DNA of 64,000 bases from Henricia sp. BOLD:AAB3569 (GCA_037783545.1 JBBELK010001244.1:62001-126000); one strand, 5' to 3'; positions 24,901 to 30,909 are shown, counted from the stretch's first letter. Numbers and translations are program-made. The notes: a model not told the origin generated them from the sequence alone.

Positions 24901-27900
24901 CCCTCAGTTCACCCAGCTGTGAATGGCTAGCTAGCCTCCAACCGAAGGTACAGGCAGCGGAGGAAGGAACTGTCCACCCTACTCCATTATGCCGAGGCTC
25001 AGGACACAATGCCAAACACTCATTGGAGTATGGGACTACCCTTAGTTCACCCACAGCTGCGGGTAGCTATAGACCAAGTGAATGTACAGGCAGCGGAGGA
25101 AGGAACTGACCACCCTACTCCATTATGCCGAGGCTCAGGACACAATGCCAAACACTCATTGGAGTATGGGACTACCCTCAGTTCACCCACAGCTGTGGGT
25201 AGCTATATAGACCAAGTGAATGTACAGGCAGCGGAGGAAGGACTGACCACCCTACTCCATTATGCCGAGGCTCAGGACACAATGCCAAACACTCATTGGA
25301 GTATGGGACTACCCTTAGTTCACCCACAGCTGTGGGTAGCTATAGACCAAGTGAATGTACAGGCAGCGGAGGAAGGAACTGACCACCCTACTCCATTATG
25401 CCGAGGCTCAGGACACAATGCCAAACACTCATTGGAGTATGGGACTACCCTCAGTTCACCCACAGCTGCGGGTAGCTATAGACCAAGTGAATGTACAGGC
25501 AGCGGAGGAAGGAACTGTCCACCCTACTCCATTATGCCGAGGCTCAGGACACAATGCCCAACACTCATTGGAGTATGGGACTACCCTTAGTTCACCCACA
25601 GCTGCGGGTAGCTATAGACCAAGTGAATGTACAGGCAGCGGAGGAAGGAACTGACCACCCTACTCCATTATGCCGAGGCTCAGGACACAATGCCAAACAC
25701 TCATTGGAGTATGGGACTACCCTTAGTTCACCCACAGCTGTGGGTAGCTATAGACCAAGTGAATGTACAGGCAGCGGAGGAAGGAACTGACCACCCTACT
25801 CCATTATGCCGAGGCTCAGGACACAATGCCAAACACTCATTGGAGTATGGGACTACCCTCAGTTCACCCACAGCTGCGGGTAGCTATAGACCAAGTGAAT
25901 GTACAGGCAGCGGAGGAAGGAACTGTCCACCCTACTCCATTATGCCGAGGCTCAGGACACAATGCCCAACACTCATTGGAGTATGGGACTACCCTTAGTT
26001 CACCCACAGCTGCGGGTAGCTATAGACCAAGTGAATGTACAGGCAGCGGAGGAAGGAACTGACCACCCTACTCCATTATGCCGAGGCTCAGGACACAATG
26101 CCCAACACTCATTGGAGTATGGGACTACCCTCAGTTCACCCACAGCTGTGGGTAGCTATAGACCAAGTGAATGTACAGGCAGCGGAGGAAGGAACTGTCC
26201 ACCCTACTCCATTATGCCGAGGCTCAGGACACAATGCCAAACACTCATTGGAGTATGGGACTACCCTCAGTTCACCCACAGCTGTGGGTAGCTATAGACC
26301 AAGTGAATGTACAGGCAGCGGAGGAAGGAACTGACCACCCTACTCCATTATGCCGAGGCTCAGGACACAATGCCAAACACTCATTGGAGTATGGGACTAC
26401 CCTCAGTTCACCCACAGCTGTGGGTAGCTATATAGACCAAGTGAATGTACAGGCAGCGGAGGAAGGAACTGACCACCCTACTCCATTATGCCGAGGCTCA
26501 GGACACAATGCCAAACACTCATTGGAGTATGGGACTACCCTTAGTTCACCCACAGCTGTGGGTAGCTATATAGACCAAGTGAATGTACAGGCAGCGGAGG
26601 AAGGAACTGACCACCCTACTCCATTATGCAAGGCTCAGGACACAATGCCCAACACTCATTGGAGTATGGGACTACCCTTAGTTCACCCACAGCTGCGGGT
26701 AGCTATAGACCAAGTGAATGTACAGGCTGCGGAGGAAGGAACTGACCACCCTACTCCATTATGCCGAGGCTCAGGACACAATGCCAAACACTCATTGGAG
26801 TATGGGACTACCCTCAGTTCACCCACAGCTGTGGGTAGCTATATAGACCAAGTGAATGTACAGGCAGCGGAGGAAGGAACTGACCACCCTACTCCATTAT
26901 GCCGAGGCTCAGGACACAATGCCCAACACTCATTGGAGTATGGGACTACCCTCAGTTCACCCACAGCTGTGGGTAGCTATATAGACCAAGTGAATGTACA
27001 GGCAGCGGAGGAAGGAACTGACCACCCTACTCCATTATGCCGAGGCTCAGGACACAATGCCAAACACTCATTGGAGTATGGGACTACCCTTAGTTCACCC
27101 ACAGCTGTGGGTAGCTATAGACCAAGTGAATGTACAGGCAGCGGAGGAAGGAACTGACCACCCTACTCCATTATGCCGAGGCTCAGGACACAATGCCAAA
27201 CACTCATTGGAGTATGGGACTACCCTCAGTTCACCCACAGCTGTGGGTAGCTATAGACCAAGTGAATGTACAGGCAGCGGAGGAAGGAACTGACCACCCT
27301 ACTCCATTATGCCGAGGCTCAGGACACAATGCCAAACACTCATTGGAGTATGGGACTACCCTCAGTTCACCCACAGCTGTGGGTAGCTATATAGACCAAG
27401 TGAATGTACAGGCAGCGGAGGAAGGAACTGACCACCCTACTCCATTATGCCGAGGCTCAGGACACAATGCCAAACACTCATTGGAGTATGGGACTACCCT
27501 CAGTTCACCCACAGCTGTGGGTAGCTATAGACCAAGTGAATGTACAGGCAGCGGAGGAAGGAACTGACCACCCTACTCCATTATGCCGAGGCTCAGGACA
27601 CAATGCCAAACACTCATTGGAGTATGGGACTACCCTTAGTTCACCCACAGCTGTGGGTAGCTATAGACCAAGTGAATGTACAGGCAGCGGAGGAAGGAAC
27701 TGACCACCCTACTCCATTATGCCGAGGCTCAGGACACAATGCCCAACACTCATTGGAGTATGGGACTACCCTTAGTTCACCCACAGCTGCGGGTAGCTAT
27801 AGACCAAGTGAATGTACAGGCTGCGGAGGAAGGAACTGACCACCCTACTCCATTATGCCGAGGCTCAGGACACAATGCCAAACACTCATTGGAGTATGGG

Positions 27901-30509
27901 ACTACCCTTAGTTCACCCACAGCTGTGGGTAGCTATAGACCAAGTGAATGTACAGGCAGCGGAGGAAGGAACTGACCACCCTACTCCATTATGCCGAGGC
28001 TCAGGACACAATGCCCAACACTCATTGGAGTATGGGACTACCCTTAGTTCACCCACAGCTGCGGGTAGCTATAGACCAAGTGAATGTACAGGCAGCGGAG
28101 GAAGGAACTGACCACCCTACTCCATTATGCCGAGGCTCAGGACACAATGCCAAACACTCATTGGAGTATGGGACTACCCTTAGTTCACCCACAGCTGTGG
28201 GTAGCTATAGACCAAGTGAATGTACAGGCAGCGGAGGAAGGAACTGACCACCCTACTCCATTATGCAAGGCTCAGGACACAATGCCCAACACTCATTGGA
28301 GTATGGGACTACCCTTAGTTCACCCACAGCTGCGGGTAGCTATAGACCAAGTGAATGTACAGGCTGCGGAGGAAGGAACTGACCACCCTACTCCATTATG
28401 CCGAGGCTCAGGACACAATGCCAAACACTCATTGGAGTATGGGACTACCCTCAGTTCACCCACAGCTGTGGGTAGCTATAGACCAAGTGAATGTACAGGC
28501 TGCGGAGGAAGGAACTGTCCACCCTACTCCATTATGCCGAGGCTCAGGACACAATGCCCAACACTCATTGGAGTATGGGACTACCCTCAGTTCACCCACA
28601 GCTGCGGGTAGCTATAGACCAAGTGAATGTACAGGCAGCGGAGGAAGGAACTGACCACCCTACTCCACTATGCCGAGGCTCAGGACACAATGCCCAACAC
28701 TCATTGGAGTATGGGACTACCCTCAGTTCACCCACAGCTGTGGGTAGCTATAGACCAAGTGAATGTACAGGCAGCGGAGGAAGGAACTGACCACCCTACT
28801 CCATTATGCCGAGGCTCAGGACACAATGCCCAACACTCATTGCAGTATGGGACTACCCTCAGTTCACCCACAGCTGTGGGTAGCTATAGACCAAGTGAAT
28901 GTACAGGCAGCGGAGGAAGGAACTGACCACCCTACTCCATTATGCTCATTGGATGAGTATGGGACTACCTTTACCTTTTACCTTTATCTAATTTTTATTT
29001 TGCATCCAGACCAGCCAAAATCTTTACTCCCCACGACGGTCGCGTCAAGATTCACCCCAAATCAGTGAACTGTGACGAGAGCCAGTTCCCAAGCAATTTG
29101 ATTATCTATCACCTGAAACTCAAGTCTACTAATGTGAGTCAGATTATATACATCCTTGGGAAAAAAATAATAGACCATATATGTCATGAATTATTCATAA
29201 AAATCACTCCTCTTTGGTAGCAAATGAAAAACGTTCTTTGTTTTTTGCCATAAATAATTATTAACACTGTATACTCCCCAATAACTTATTTTTCTTGTCG
29301 GGTCGTAGGTGGTCCAACATTTTTTTCCCAGGGCTGTGTATGTGGATTTTTCCTTATAATAAATAAACAAACTGTTGCAAACTGCCTAACTGGTAACCAG
29401 CAATATTACGATCCTAGGAGTCACTCTTATCTTAGGATGTTGGTATGGGAATTAGGATGCATTAAACTCCTCTTAACTTTTGTGAAATCAATCCCAGGTG
29501 TTTTTGCACGACACCAGCGCTGTGGAACCGTACCCTTTGCTGTTCTTCGGTGGTAAGATCCGAGTCACTAACGAGGAAGGTGTGGAGACAGTCATGGTGG
29601 ATGACCACATCAAGTTCAACGCATCGGCCAGGGTCGCTTATCTAGTCCAGGTACGCTTTAACATCAGTCATTTCGTCGCAAAGCTGACATAGTGACGAAT
29701 GTGCAATGGCTTTAACACTGGACATTCGTCAGTATGTCAGCTTTGCGACGATTTGTCTAAACATAATGTCCGTTTTGGGGTGTTTCAAATTAAATGAAAT
29801 TTCAAGTTTGTGGCCCTTAACGGTCTGTTCAGCAATAACTGTCCGTAATTTCCACCGTTTTTATTAAATGTTTGTTGGGCAATGTTAAGCCAAGATGCAC
29901 TCACAAATGGTTTTTTTTTCGGAAATACATACACTTTTGTTTTTACAAGGGTGCCCTCATGTTAACGAATCTGGGCCCCTGACTACTGTTATTATGGCTA
30001 TGTTTTCTGTGCAACGTAGCCAAGGAACCAGCAAAATTGGACGGAACTTTCACCAGCGTCGCTAGACCATTTTGAATCGGGGTGTGACCAAAATTTGCCA
30101 ACGGCTGCTGGGCCAGAGTTGCTAAGTGGGGGTGGGGGAGGGGGGGGTCGATGTAGACCATCCCCCACACACCCCGTCTAGCGACGAACTGCACTAAATA
30201 GAATGCCCATAGAAAAAGTGTCCAATATTCAAAAATCATTTTCAAATTTTCACGTTTCAATTTTATTAAGCACAGGGTAGTAACACTGAAACCGTTTTTT
30301 AATTCTGTAGTTTATCTTGAATTCCAAAATTTATTTTGAACTCTGAATATTTATTTTAGGATCTTCGGCAGGAACTTGACAAGCTTCTGAAGGAGAAAAT
30401 CGTCCGCCCAGGAATGACCTCATGGAGTCAAGATAGCAAGGAAGGTCGTATCATGCAGGCAATTATTGACCTCATCACAACCACGGACGACCAGAATGAC
30501 GCTTATTAG
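799..30509 (+). CDS. DHX36: DHX36-type DEAH-box RNA/DNA helicase gene, multi-exon, 5' end outside window
   Basis: DHX36 (RHAU/G4R1) is a 3'-5' DEAH-box helicase that unwinds RNA and DNA G-quadruplexes. Seventeen exons in consistent phase are visible: 799-919, 4498-4667, 5148-5324, 5706-5859, 6695-6796, 8122-8268, 16729-16831, 17219-17362, 19087-19295, 20254-20371, 21674-21847, 22197-22367, 23522-23621, 24184-24283, 29010-29133, 29498-29650, 30360-30509. A broken linker exon lies at 9066-9111. Helicase motifs I ([10 protein letters not shown]), II (DEVHER), III (MSATLNA), IV-like (LVFLPGW) and VI (QRSGRAGR) are all present, followed by the HA2 and OB-fold regions. The match to DHX36 over other DEAH proteins rests on [26 protein letters not shown] and the whole C-terminal third. 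The N-terminal G4-binding (DSM) exon is not seen and should lie upstream. About 805 codons are visible against roughly 1,000 in vertebrates. Oddities are a 1-nt frameshift, a changed motif V, a truncated linker exon and one missing HA2 exon, so this copy may be decaying or misassembled. Confidence 0.95.
1281..4395 (+). repeat. 182-bp tandem array, about 17-18 units, higher-order structure
   Basis: Units of about 182 bp are nearly identical over 3.1 kb inside the DHX36 intron. The unit junctions come in three kinds: ACTCCCCAG, ACTACCCAG and a shortened form (GGGGCTGAGATGG). The shortened form recurs at about 1450, 2530 and 3790, giving larger periods of 6 and 7 units. Small ORFs read across it are by-products. 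Confidence 0.97.
4498..4667 (+). CDS. DHX36: DHX36 exon before the helicase core
   Basis: The exon is 170 nt and joins in phase with the exon ending at 919. It encodes the conserved lead-in to the helicase core ([10 protein letters not shown], then [17 protein letters not shown]), which matches human DHX36 LDQKLLEDLQ...RYIEMQHFREKLPSYGM. The donor is gtaagg. Confidence 0.95.
5148..5324 (+). CDS. DHX36: DHX36 exon with Walker A (motif I) and motif Ia
   Basis: It encodes [19 protein letters not shown], a complete motif I for ATP binding. Motif Ia reads CTGTQPRR where the family has CTQPRR, so two residues (six bases, 5'-CGGTAC-like) have been added in frame. The exon is 177 nt, phase 0 at both ends, with donor gtgagt. 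Confidence 0.95.
5706..5859 (+). CDS. DHX36: DHX36 exon with 1-nt frameshift
   Basis: The exon starts VAERVAS in frame 1. From about 5726 the family sequence ([20 protein letters not shown], then [21 protein letters not shown]) continues in another frame. The exon is 154 nt where phase requires 155, so one base is missing near the GAGAGAG run at 5726-5730. Splice sites (ctcag / gtaagc) are intact. This is either a real lesion or a sequencing error in a short dinucleotide run. Confidence 0.9.
6235..6480. repeat. Dispersed repeat (copies also at 12590-12770 and about 680)
   Basis: The segment contains the phrases AATGCTCTGGGATSTTTTA and AGTGCCTTGCTCARGG and ends in a tRNA B-box-like sequence on the minus strand (GGGTTCGATACCC). 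A second copy lies at 12590-12770. It is probably a tRNA-derived SINE. Confidence 0.6.
6695..6796 (+). CDS. DHX36: DHX36 exon with DEVH box (motif II)
   Basis: It encodes [20 protein letters not shown] and the following helix. DEVH is the Walker B motif that coordinates Mg2+ and ATP. It joins in phase with both neighbours (2 nt carried in, 2 nt carried out), with donor gtaaga. Confidence 0.96.
6905..7165 (-). repeat. tRNA-derived SINE
   Basis: Read on the minus strand, the segment starts with a tRNA-like head with A box (TGGTCTAGTGGGTATCC) and B box (GGGTTCGAGCCCC), followed by an unrelated body down to about 6905. There is no folded tRNA with a sound acceptor stem. Confidence 0.6.
7204..7590 (-). 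mobile_element. Penelope-like element fragment: GIY-YIG endonuclease domain
   Basis: On the minus strand this encodes a GIY-YIG nuclease: [18 protein letters not shown], then [30 protein letters not shown] and [18 protein letters not shown]. The order (YIGET, R..EHL.....VA.HF....H....M, then LHP.G.N) is that of the C-terminal nuclease of Penelope-like retroelements. The reverse transcriptase part is not present, so this is a short remnant lying in a DHX36 intron. Confidence 0.8.
7795..7869 (-). tRNA. tRNA-like sequence, anticodon position TGT (possible Thr), more likely SINE-derived
   Basis: The minus-strand sequence folds as a tRNA. The A box is TAGCTCAGTTGGTAGAGC, the anticodon stem TTGGC/GCCAA, the T arm CTGGG-TTCGAAT-CCCAG, and the acceptor stem is mostly paired (TGCCCAG/CGGGGCA). 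The loop CATGTAA puts TGT at 34-36 but has A at position 33, where U is almost universal. A second B-box-like piece follows at about 8020-8045. I favour a tRNA-derived SINE head over a working gene. Confidence 0.4.
8122..8268 (+). CDS. DHX36: DHX36 exon with motif III (SAT)
   Basis: It encodes [20 protein letters not shown] and then [20 protein letters not shown]. Motif III (SAT) couples ATP hydrolysis to unwinding. The exon ends with two bases (AA) that need an A from the next exon; both the candidate at 9066 and the exon at 16729 supply it. Confidence 0.96.
8290..8525. mobile_element. MITE, 236 bp
   Basis: The terminal inverted repeat is CAGGGGTGGATTGCAATA at the left and its complement at the right, enclosing sequence with several internal AGGACRY/GTCCTA inverted words. 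It sits 21 bp after the donor of the exon ending at 8268. No transposase. Confidence 0.8.
8745..8935. repeat. Dispersed repeat, further copies at 20845-20995, 21000-21160 and 29415-29497
   Basis: Shared text includes GTTGGTATGGGAATTAGGAT and GGTCTCAGTGGTTAGA. The 20.9- and 21.1-kb copies form a tandem pair. The copy at 29.4 kb supplies the bases directly before the acceptor of exon 29498. Confidence 0.7.
9066..9111 (+). CDS. Candidate truncated DHX36 linker exon
   Basis: After a good acceptor (tttgcattgtacag) the reading frame set by the previous exon gives [16 protein letters not shown]. This resembles the start of the DHX36 RecA1-RecA2 linker (human RYVPEQKEHRSQFKRG). About 45 further residues are expected before the next exon's [10 protein letters not shown], but the sequence runs into a G-rich stretch and the left copy of a direct repeat. 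No donor is visible. I infer an exon cut by rearrangement or misassembly. Confidence 0.5.
9102..9754 (+). repeat. Left copy of the direct repeat bracketing the MIB1 segment
   Basis: From about 9135 to 9754 it is closely similar to 15945-16706, in the same orientation. It contains a deleted version of the MITE found whole at 16256-16475. The left edge is obscured by a G-rich stretch (9111-9134). The word AATTTGGA occurs at the left edge of both copies (9102 and about 15940). Confidence 0.85.
10279..10446. mobile_element. MITE, 168 bp, interrupting the 93-bp array
   Basis: The ends are AGGGGCGTTCGAGATGC and GCATCTCAAACGCCCCT. It separates a diverged first unit of the splice-site array (10175-10278) from the 18 uniform units. 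Confidence 0.8.
10451..12110 (+). repeat. 93-bp tandem array of a MIB1 intron-exon boundary, 18 units
   Basis: Each 93-bp unit holds a candidate branch site (TGACTGATTG), a pyrimidine tract, the 3' splice site (CCCTCTGTCCACAG) and about 21 bases of the MIB1 exon (CGCCACCAGTACCATCCAAT), then an intronic filler (CACACTGACATTG). The last unit (from 12032) runs straight into the true exon. A diverged unit lies at 10175-10278. The period is a multiple of three, which explains a long spurious ORF. Confidence 0.97.
12090..12199 (+). CDS. MIB1: MIB1 penultimate coding exon (Mind bomb E3 ligase), partial gene
   Basis: Mind bomb 1 is a RING E3 ubiquitin ligase that ubiquitinates Notch ligands (Delta/Jagged) in the signal-sending cell. 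This 110-nt exon encodes [14 protein letters not shown], then [20 protein letters not shown] and Q, matching the coiled-coil linker ([13 protein letters not shown]) just before the last RING of MIB1. The exon starts with two bases completing a split codon, ends in phase 0, and joins exactly to 14485. The acceptor is the last of 18 near-identical 93-bp units that each carry the same splice site. No upstream MIB1 exon is visible, and the piece lies in the same orientation inside a DHX36 intron. Confidence 0.93.
12224..12434. mobile_element. MITE, about 210 bp
   Basis: The ends are related to AAAGTTGTCAACATTTTCAC and complement. A second copy lies at 30757-30908. This copy begins 25 bp after the MIB1 donor; the other begins just after the repeated DHX36 terminus. 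A further tandem piece (CAACTTTGGACGGCCCCTTA) is duplicated at 12420-12500. Confidence 0.7.
13120..13235. repeat. Dispersed repeat, inverted relative to 58440-58585
   Basis: Contains GTCGTGTTTGGGGTTCACGA twice, about 80 bp apart. The same pair occurs in inverse orientation at 58444-58580. Confidence 0.65.
13313..13415. mobile_element. Right-end fragment of TTAA MITE (full copy 36597-37374)
   Basis: About 100 bp are nearly identical to 37272-37374, including the terminal GCCGGTGTGTACCT followed by TTAA. Confidence 0.8.
13800..14100 (+). repeat. About 93-bp tandem repeat, 3 units, in the MIB1 intron
   Basis: Three direct copies of a segment starting TGTAACGTCGGTTACCGTGA and ending ATAGAATAACAYGCTACA. 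They lie in the intron between the two MIB1 exons. The length resembles the 93-bp splice-site array but the sequence is unrelated. Confidence 0.85.
14111..14404. mobile_element. TTAA-flanked MITE, 294 bp
   Basis: TTAA at 14111-14114 and 14401-14404 flanks inverted ends AGGTAGTACACAT and complement-like GTGTGTTCTACCT. TTAA target sites are typical of piggyBac-type transposition. It ends 80 bp before the MIB1 RING exon acceptor. Confidence 0.75.
14485..14625 (+). CDS. MIB1: MIB1 terminal exon: C-terminal RING finger and stop
   Basis: The exon encodes [40 protein letters not shown] and KRILLY before TGA (14623-14625). All eight zinc ligands of the C-terminal MIB1 RING are present ([21 protein letters not shown]), and the sequence differs from human MIB1 at only a few positions. 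The acceptor (tctcttatctttag) is strong. This RING recruits the E2 enzyme. Together with 12090-12199 it forms an undamaged C-terminus, which argues that it is a functional or very recently moved segment rather than an old pseudogene. Confidence 0.96.
   Translation, partial: TICPVCLDRIKNMIFLCGHGTCQLCGDRMSECPICRKSVEKRILLY
14640..15940. other. Gap between MIB1 stop and right direct repeat
   Basis: No gene is recognised. At about 15280-15420 there is a dispersed repeat (contains CCATAAAGCAGTGCAG) with relatives at 21995-22110 and, inverted, at 20645-20760. The first few hundred bases may be MIB1 3' UTR. Confidence 0.5.
15945..16706 (+). repeat. Right copy of the direct repeat bracketing the MIB1 segment
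   Basis: It is similar to 9135-9754 and ends 22 bp before the DHX36 acceptor at 16729. It includes a complete MITE at 16256-16475 (TIR GGCCGTACACCTTGCGTT and complement). A further fragment of that MITE family lies at 48735-48860. Confidence 0.85.
16256..16475. mobile_element. MITE, about 220 bp
   Basis: The inverted ends are CCGGCCGTACACCTTGCGTT at the left and the complement at the right. Flanks are ...TAAAG and TAAAT..., so a short TAA-type target duplication is possible. The same insertion is present, with an internal loss, in the left copy at 9466-9590. Confidence 0.8.
16729..16831 (+). CDS. DHX36: DHX36 exon at start of RecA2
   Basis: It encodes [20 protein letters not shown] followed by [14 protein letters not shown], matching human YSASTVDVIEMMEDDKVDLNLIVALIRYI. 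The acceptor (ttgtttttgtcttgcag) is strong and lies 22 bp after the right copy of the 0.76-kb direct repeat. The donor is gtatgt. Confidence 0.95.
17219..17362 (+). CDS. DHX36: DHX36 exon with motif IV region
   Basis: It encodes [20 protein letters not shown] through [17 protein letters not shown], nearly identical to human DHX36 (DGAILVFLPGWDNISTLHDL...LIIPLHSLMPTVNQ). The length is 144 nt, phase 0 at both ends, with donor gtaggt. Confidence 0.97.
17819..18093. mobile_element. MITE, 275 bp, parent of the adjacent array
   Basis: TIRs of about 66 bp: GTAAAGGGGGCATTTTGGCA at the left edge and its near-complement at 18030-18093. The right TIR end (ATATGGTCTGTGTTGCC ... GCCCCCTTTAC) is the core of the tandem array that follows. 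Confidence 0.85.
18094..18975 (+). repeat. About 60-bp tandem array, 13 units, built from a MITE end
   Basis: Each unit holds about 34 bases of the MITE right TIR plus flanking GTAGAAAGACCCACTTGTAA and CTTCATGCAATA. Some units lack AGAAAGACC. The array ends about 110 bp before the DHX36 exon at 19087. Confidence 0.95.
19087..19295 (+). CDS. DHX36: DHX36 exon with altered motif V and motif VI
   Basis: It encodes [39 protein letters not shown] and QRSGRAGR. Motif V normally reads ATNIAETS and the following strand VIDGGK. Here they are AMSIAETS and VLNLGR, so two conserved motif V residues and the Asp-Gly pair are changed. A partial duplicate of this exon at 20570-20630 keeps ATNIAE. Motif VI (arginine finger) is intact. 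The donor is gtgtgt. Confidence 0.95.
19329..19553. mobile_element. MITE, 225 bp
   Basis: The inverted ends are CCAGGGTTGTAGTCGAGTCC and complement. The interior is rich in GACTTGTGA/TCACAAGTC words. No transposase. Confidence 0.85.
19697..20136. mobile_element. Possible MITE with short TIRs
   Basis: ATGCATAGTTCCGA at the left is matched by TCGGAACTATGCAT at the right, about 440 bp apart. The interior shows no coding signal. Confidence 0.45.
20254..20371 (+). CDS. DHX36: DHX36 exon, start of HA2 region
   Basis: It encodes [20 protein letters not shown] and [17 protein letters not shown], matching human VQPGHCYHLYNGLRASLLDD...LPEILRTPLEELCLQIK. The next family segment (ILRLGGIAYFL...HLMEL, about 36 residues) is not found before 21674. 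Because both flanks are phase 0, omitting it keeps the frame open. Confidence 0.96.
20464..20630 (+). pseudogene. Partial duplicate of the DHX36 motif V exon and its acceptor
   Basis: The segment copies about 165 bp from 18985-19149: the last 100 bases of the intron, the acceptor and the first 60 bases of exon 19087-19295. It reads [20 protein letters not shown] and then stops abruptly. It is flanked on both sides by copies of a 35-bp sequence (CGTGTAAAATATTTCCCCAA...; 20426-20463 and 20630-20664). It keeps the family motif ATNIAE where the main exon has AMSIAE. Confidence 0.9.
21674..21847 (+). CDS. DHX36: DHX36 exon, HA2 (ratchet) domain
   Basis: It encodes [20 protein letters not shown] and [20 protein letters not shown] then [10 protein letters not shown], an almost exact match to vertebrate DHX36 helicase-associated domain 2. 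The length is 174 nt in phase 0, with donor gtaagc. Confidence 0.97.
22197..22367 (+). CDS. DHX36: DHX36 exon, HA2 continuation
   Basis: It encodes [20 protein letters not shown] followed by [16 protein letters not shown] and [15 protein letters not shown], matching human GKEKIADARRKELAKDTRSDHLTVVNAFEGWEEA. It is phase 0 at both ends. A tRNA-half tandem array begins about 10 bp into the following intron. Confidence 0.97.
22376..23412 (-). repeat. 75-80-bp tandem array of a tRNA 5' half, about 14 units
   Basis: On the minus strand each unit carries the Pol III A box TAGCTCAGCTGGTAGAGC. The unit nearest the exon (22384-22452) also has a B box (AGGTTCGAATC) and looks like the founding tRNA-like sequence. 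The others have the A box and anticodon-arm region but no proper B box. The array fills most of the intron between 22367 and 23522. Confidence 0.92.
23522..23621 (+). CDS. DHX36: DHX36 exon before the OB fold
   Basis: It encodes [20 protein letters not shown] then [13 protein letters not shown], matching human MLHNMKGQFAEHLLGAGFVS. It has 33 codons plus one base, donor gtaagc. Confidence 0.95.
23900..23971 (-). tRNA. tRNA-like sequence (loop ACATTGA), likely SINE head
   Basis: On the minus strand: A box TAGCTCAATTGGTAGGGC, anticodon stem TCTGC/GCAGA, T loop GGTTCGAATCC, acceptor GGCTTCA/TGGAACC with one mismatch. Position 33 is C and the T stem has a mismatch, so a working tRNA is doubtful. 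Confidence 0.4.
24184..24283 (+). CDS. DHX36: DHX36 exon, OB-fold start
   Basis: It encodes [20 protein letters not shown] then [14 protein letters not shown], matching human NEKIIKAVICAGLYPKVAKIR. The donor is gtgagg. The following 4.7-kb intron is almost filled by the 136-bp array. Confidence 0.95.
24833..24905 (+). repeat. tRNA-derived SINE head at the start of the 136-bp array
   Basis: A box TAGTGGTAGAGCGC at 24841 and B box GGGTTCAAATCCC at about 24880-24892. The acceptor ends do not pair, so it is a SINE rather than a tRNA. The SINE body continues directly into the first unit of the array. Confidence 0.75.
24906..28955 (+). repeat. 136-bp tandem array, about 30 units, expanded SINE body
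   Basis: Units of 136 bp (138 bp where TATATAGACC replaces TATAGACC) run for 4 kb with few variants (CCCTTAGTT/CCCTCAGTT, CAGCTGCGG/CAGCTGTGG, GCCAAACAC/GCCCAACAC). The first, diverged unit is the SINE body after the B box. The last unit ends about 50 bp before the DHX36 acceptor at 29009. All ORFs in it are by-products. Confidence 0.97.
29010..29133 (+). CDS. DHX36: DHX36 exon, OB fold
   Basis: It encodes [40 protein letters not shown] and TN, matching human VYTKTDGLVAVHPKSVN...WLIYHLKMRTS. The acceptor lies only about 50 bp after the last unit of the 136-bp array. The donor is gtgagt. Confidence 0.96.
29498..29650 (+). CDS. DHX36: DHX36 exon, OB fold
   Basis: It encodes [20 protein letters not shown] and [16 protein letters not shown], matching human IYLYDCTEVSPYCLLFFGGD...WIVFQSPARIAHLV. 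The length is 153 nt, phase 0, donor gtacgc. A 77-bp hairpin begins 24 bp after the donor. Confidence 0.97.
29674..29750. repeat. Near-perfect hairpin next to a DHX36 donor
   Basis: CGTCGCAAAGCTGACATA at the left pairs with TATGTCAGCTTTGCGACG at the right. Arms are about 31 bp with a loop of about 16 bp. The hairpin begins 24 bp after the splice donor at 29651. It may be a very short MITE. Confidence 0.8.
30360..30509 (+). CDS. DHX36: DHX36 terminal exon with stop codon
   Basis: It encodes [20 protein letters not shown], then [18 protein letters not shown] and TAG at 30507-30509. This matches human ELRKELDILLQEKI...VLSAIIDLIKTQE. The final two-thirds of the exon is repeated twice more downstream of the stop. 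Confidence 0.97.
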   Translation, partial: DLRQELDKLLKEKIVRPGMTSWSQDSKEGRIMQAIIDLITTTDDQNDAY

Positions 30510-30748
30510 CAAACTGCAGCCGTTGTCTAAATGTCATTGAGGTCGTAACCTACCAGGAGAGGTCGTATCATGCAGGCAATTATTGACCTCATCACAACCA
30601 CGGAAGACCAGAATGACGCTTATTAGCAAACTGCAGCCGTTGTCTAAATGTCATTGAGGTCGTAACCTACCAGGAGAGGTCATTCCAGGTCGTTTCATGC
30701 AGGCAATTATTGACCTCATCACAACCACAGAAGACCAGAATGACGTTT
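30444..30748 (+). repeat. Tandem triplication of the DHX36 coding end
   Basis: The last ~65 coding bases, the stop and about 50 bases of 3' UTR (30444-30559) are repeated at 30560-30676 and, in part, at 30677-30748. Copies 2 and 3 preserve [13 protein letters not shown]-like coding text. Only the first copy is in frame with the exon. Confidence 0.93.
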
Positions 30749-30756
30749 GAAAGCCG

Positions 30757-30908
30757 TCCAAAGTTGTCAACATTTTCACAGTTGTACAAAGTATTTTTCA
30801 AGACCCTCCCCAAAATACTACTTTTGTCATTACCGTGAAATGTCAACATTTTGCAGCCCTCGACCACCCCCTTCCTATGTTTTGTAGAACCGTGAAAATG
30901 TCGACAAC
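30757..30908. mobile_element. MITE copy related to 12224-12434
   Basis: Ends AAAGTTGTCAACATTTTCAC and GTGAAAATGTCGACAAC. It abuts the third copy of the DHX36 terminus. Confidence 0.7.
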
Positions 30909-30909
30909 G

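Noticed and set aside
24876-29068. Many overlapping 99-328-codon ORFs
   Set aside because: All arise from the 136-bp array; the same peptide text recurs in shifted frames and ends at unit boundaries.
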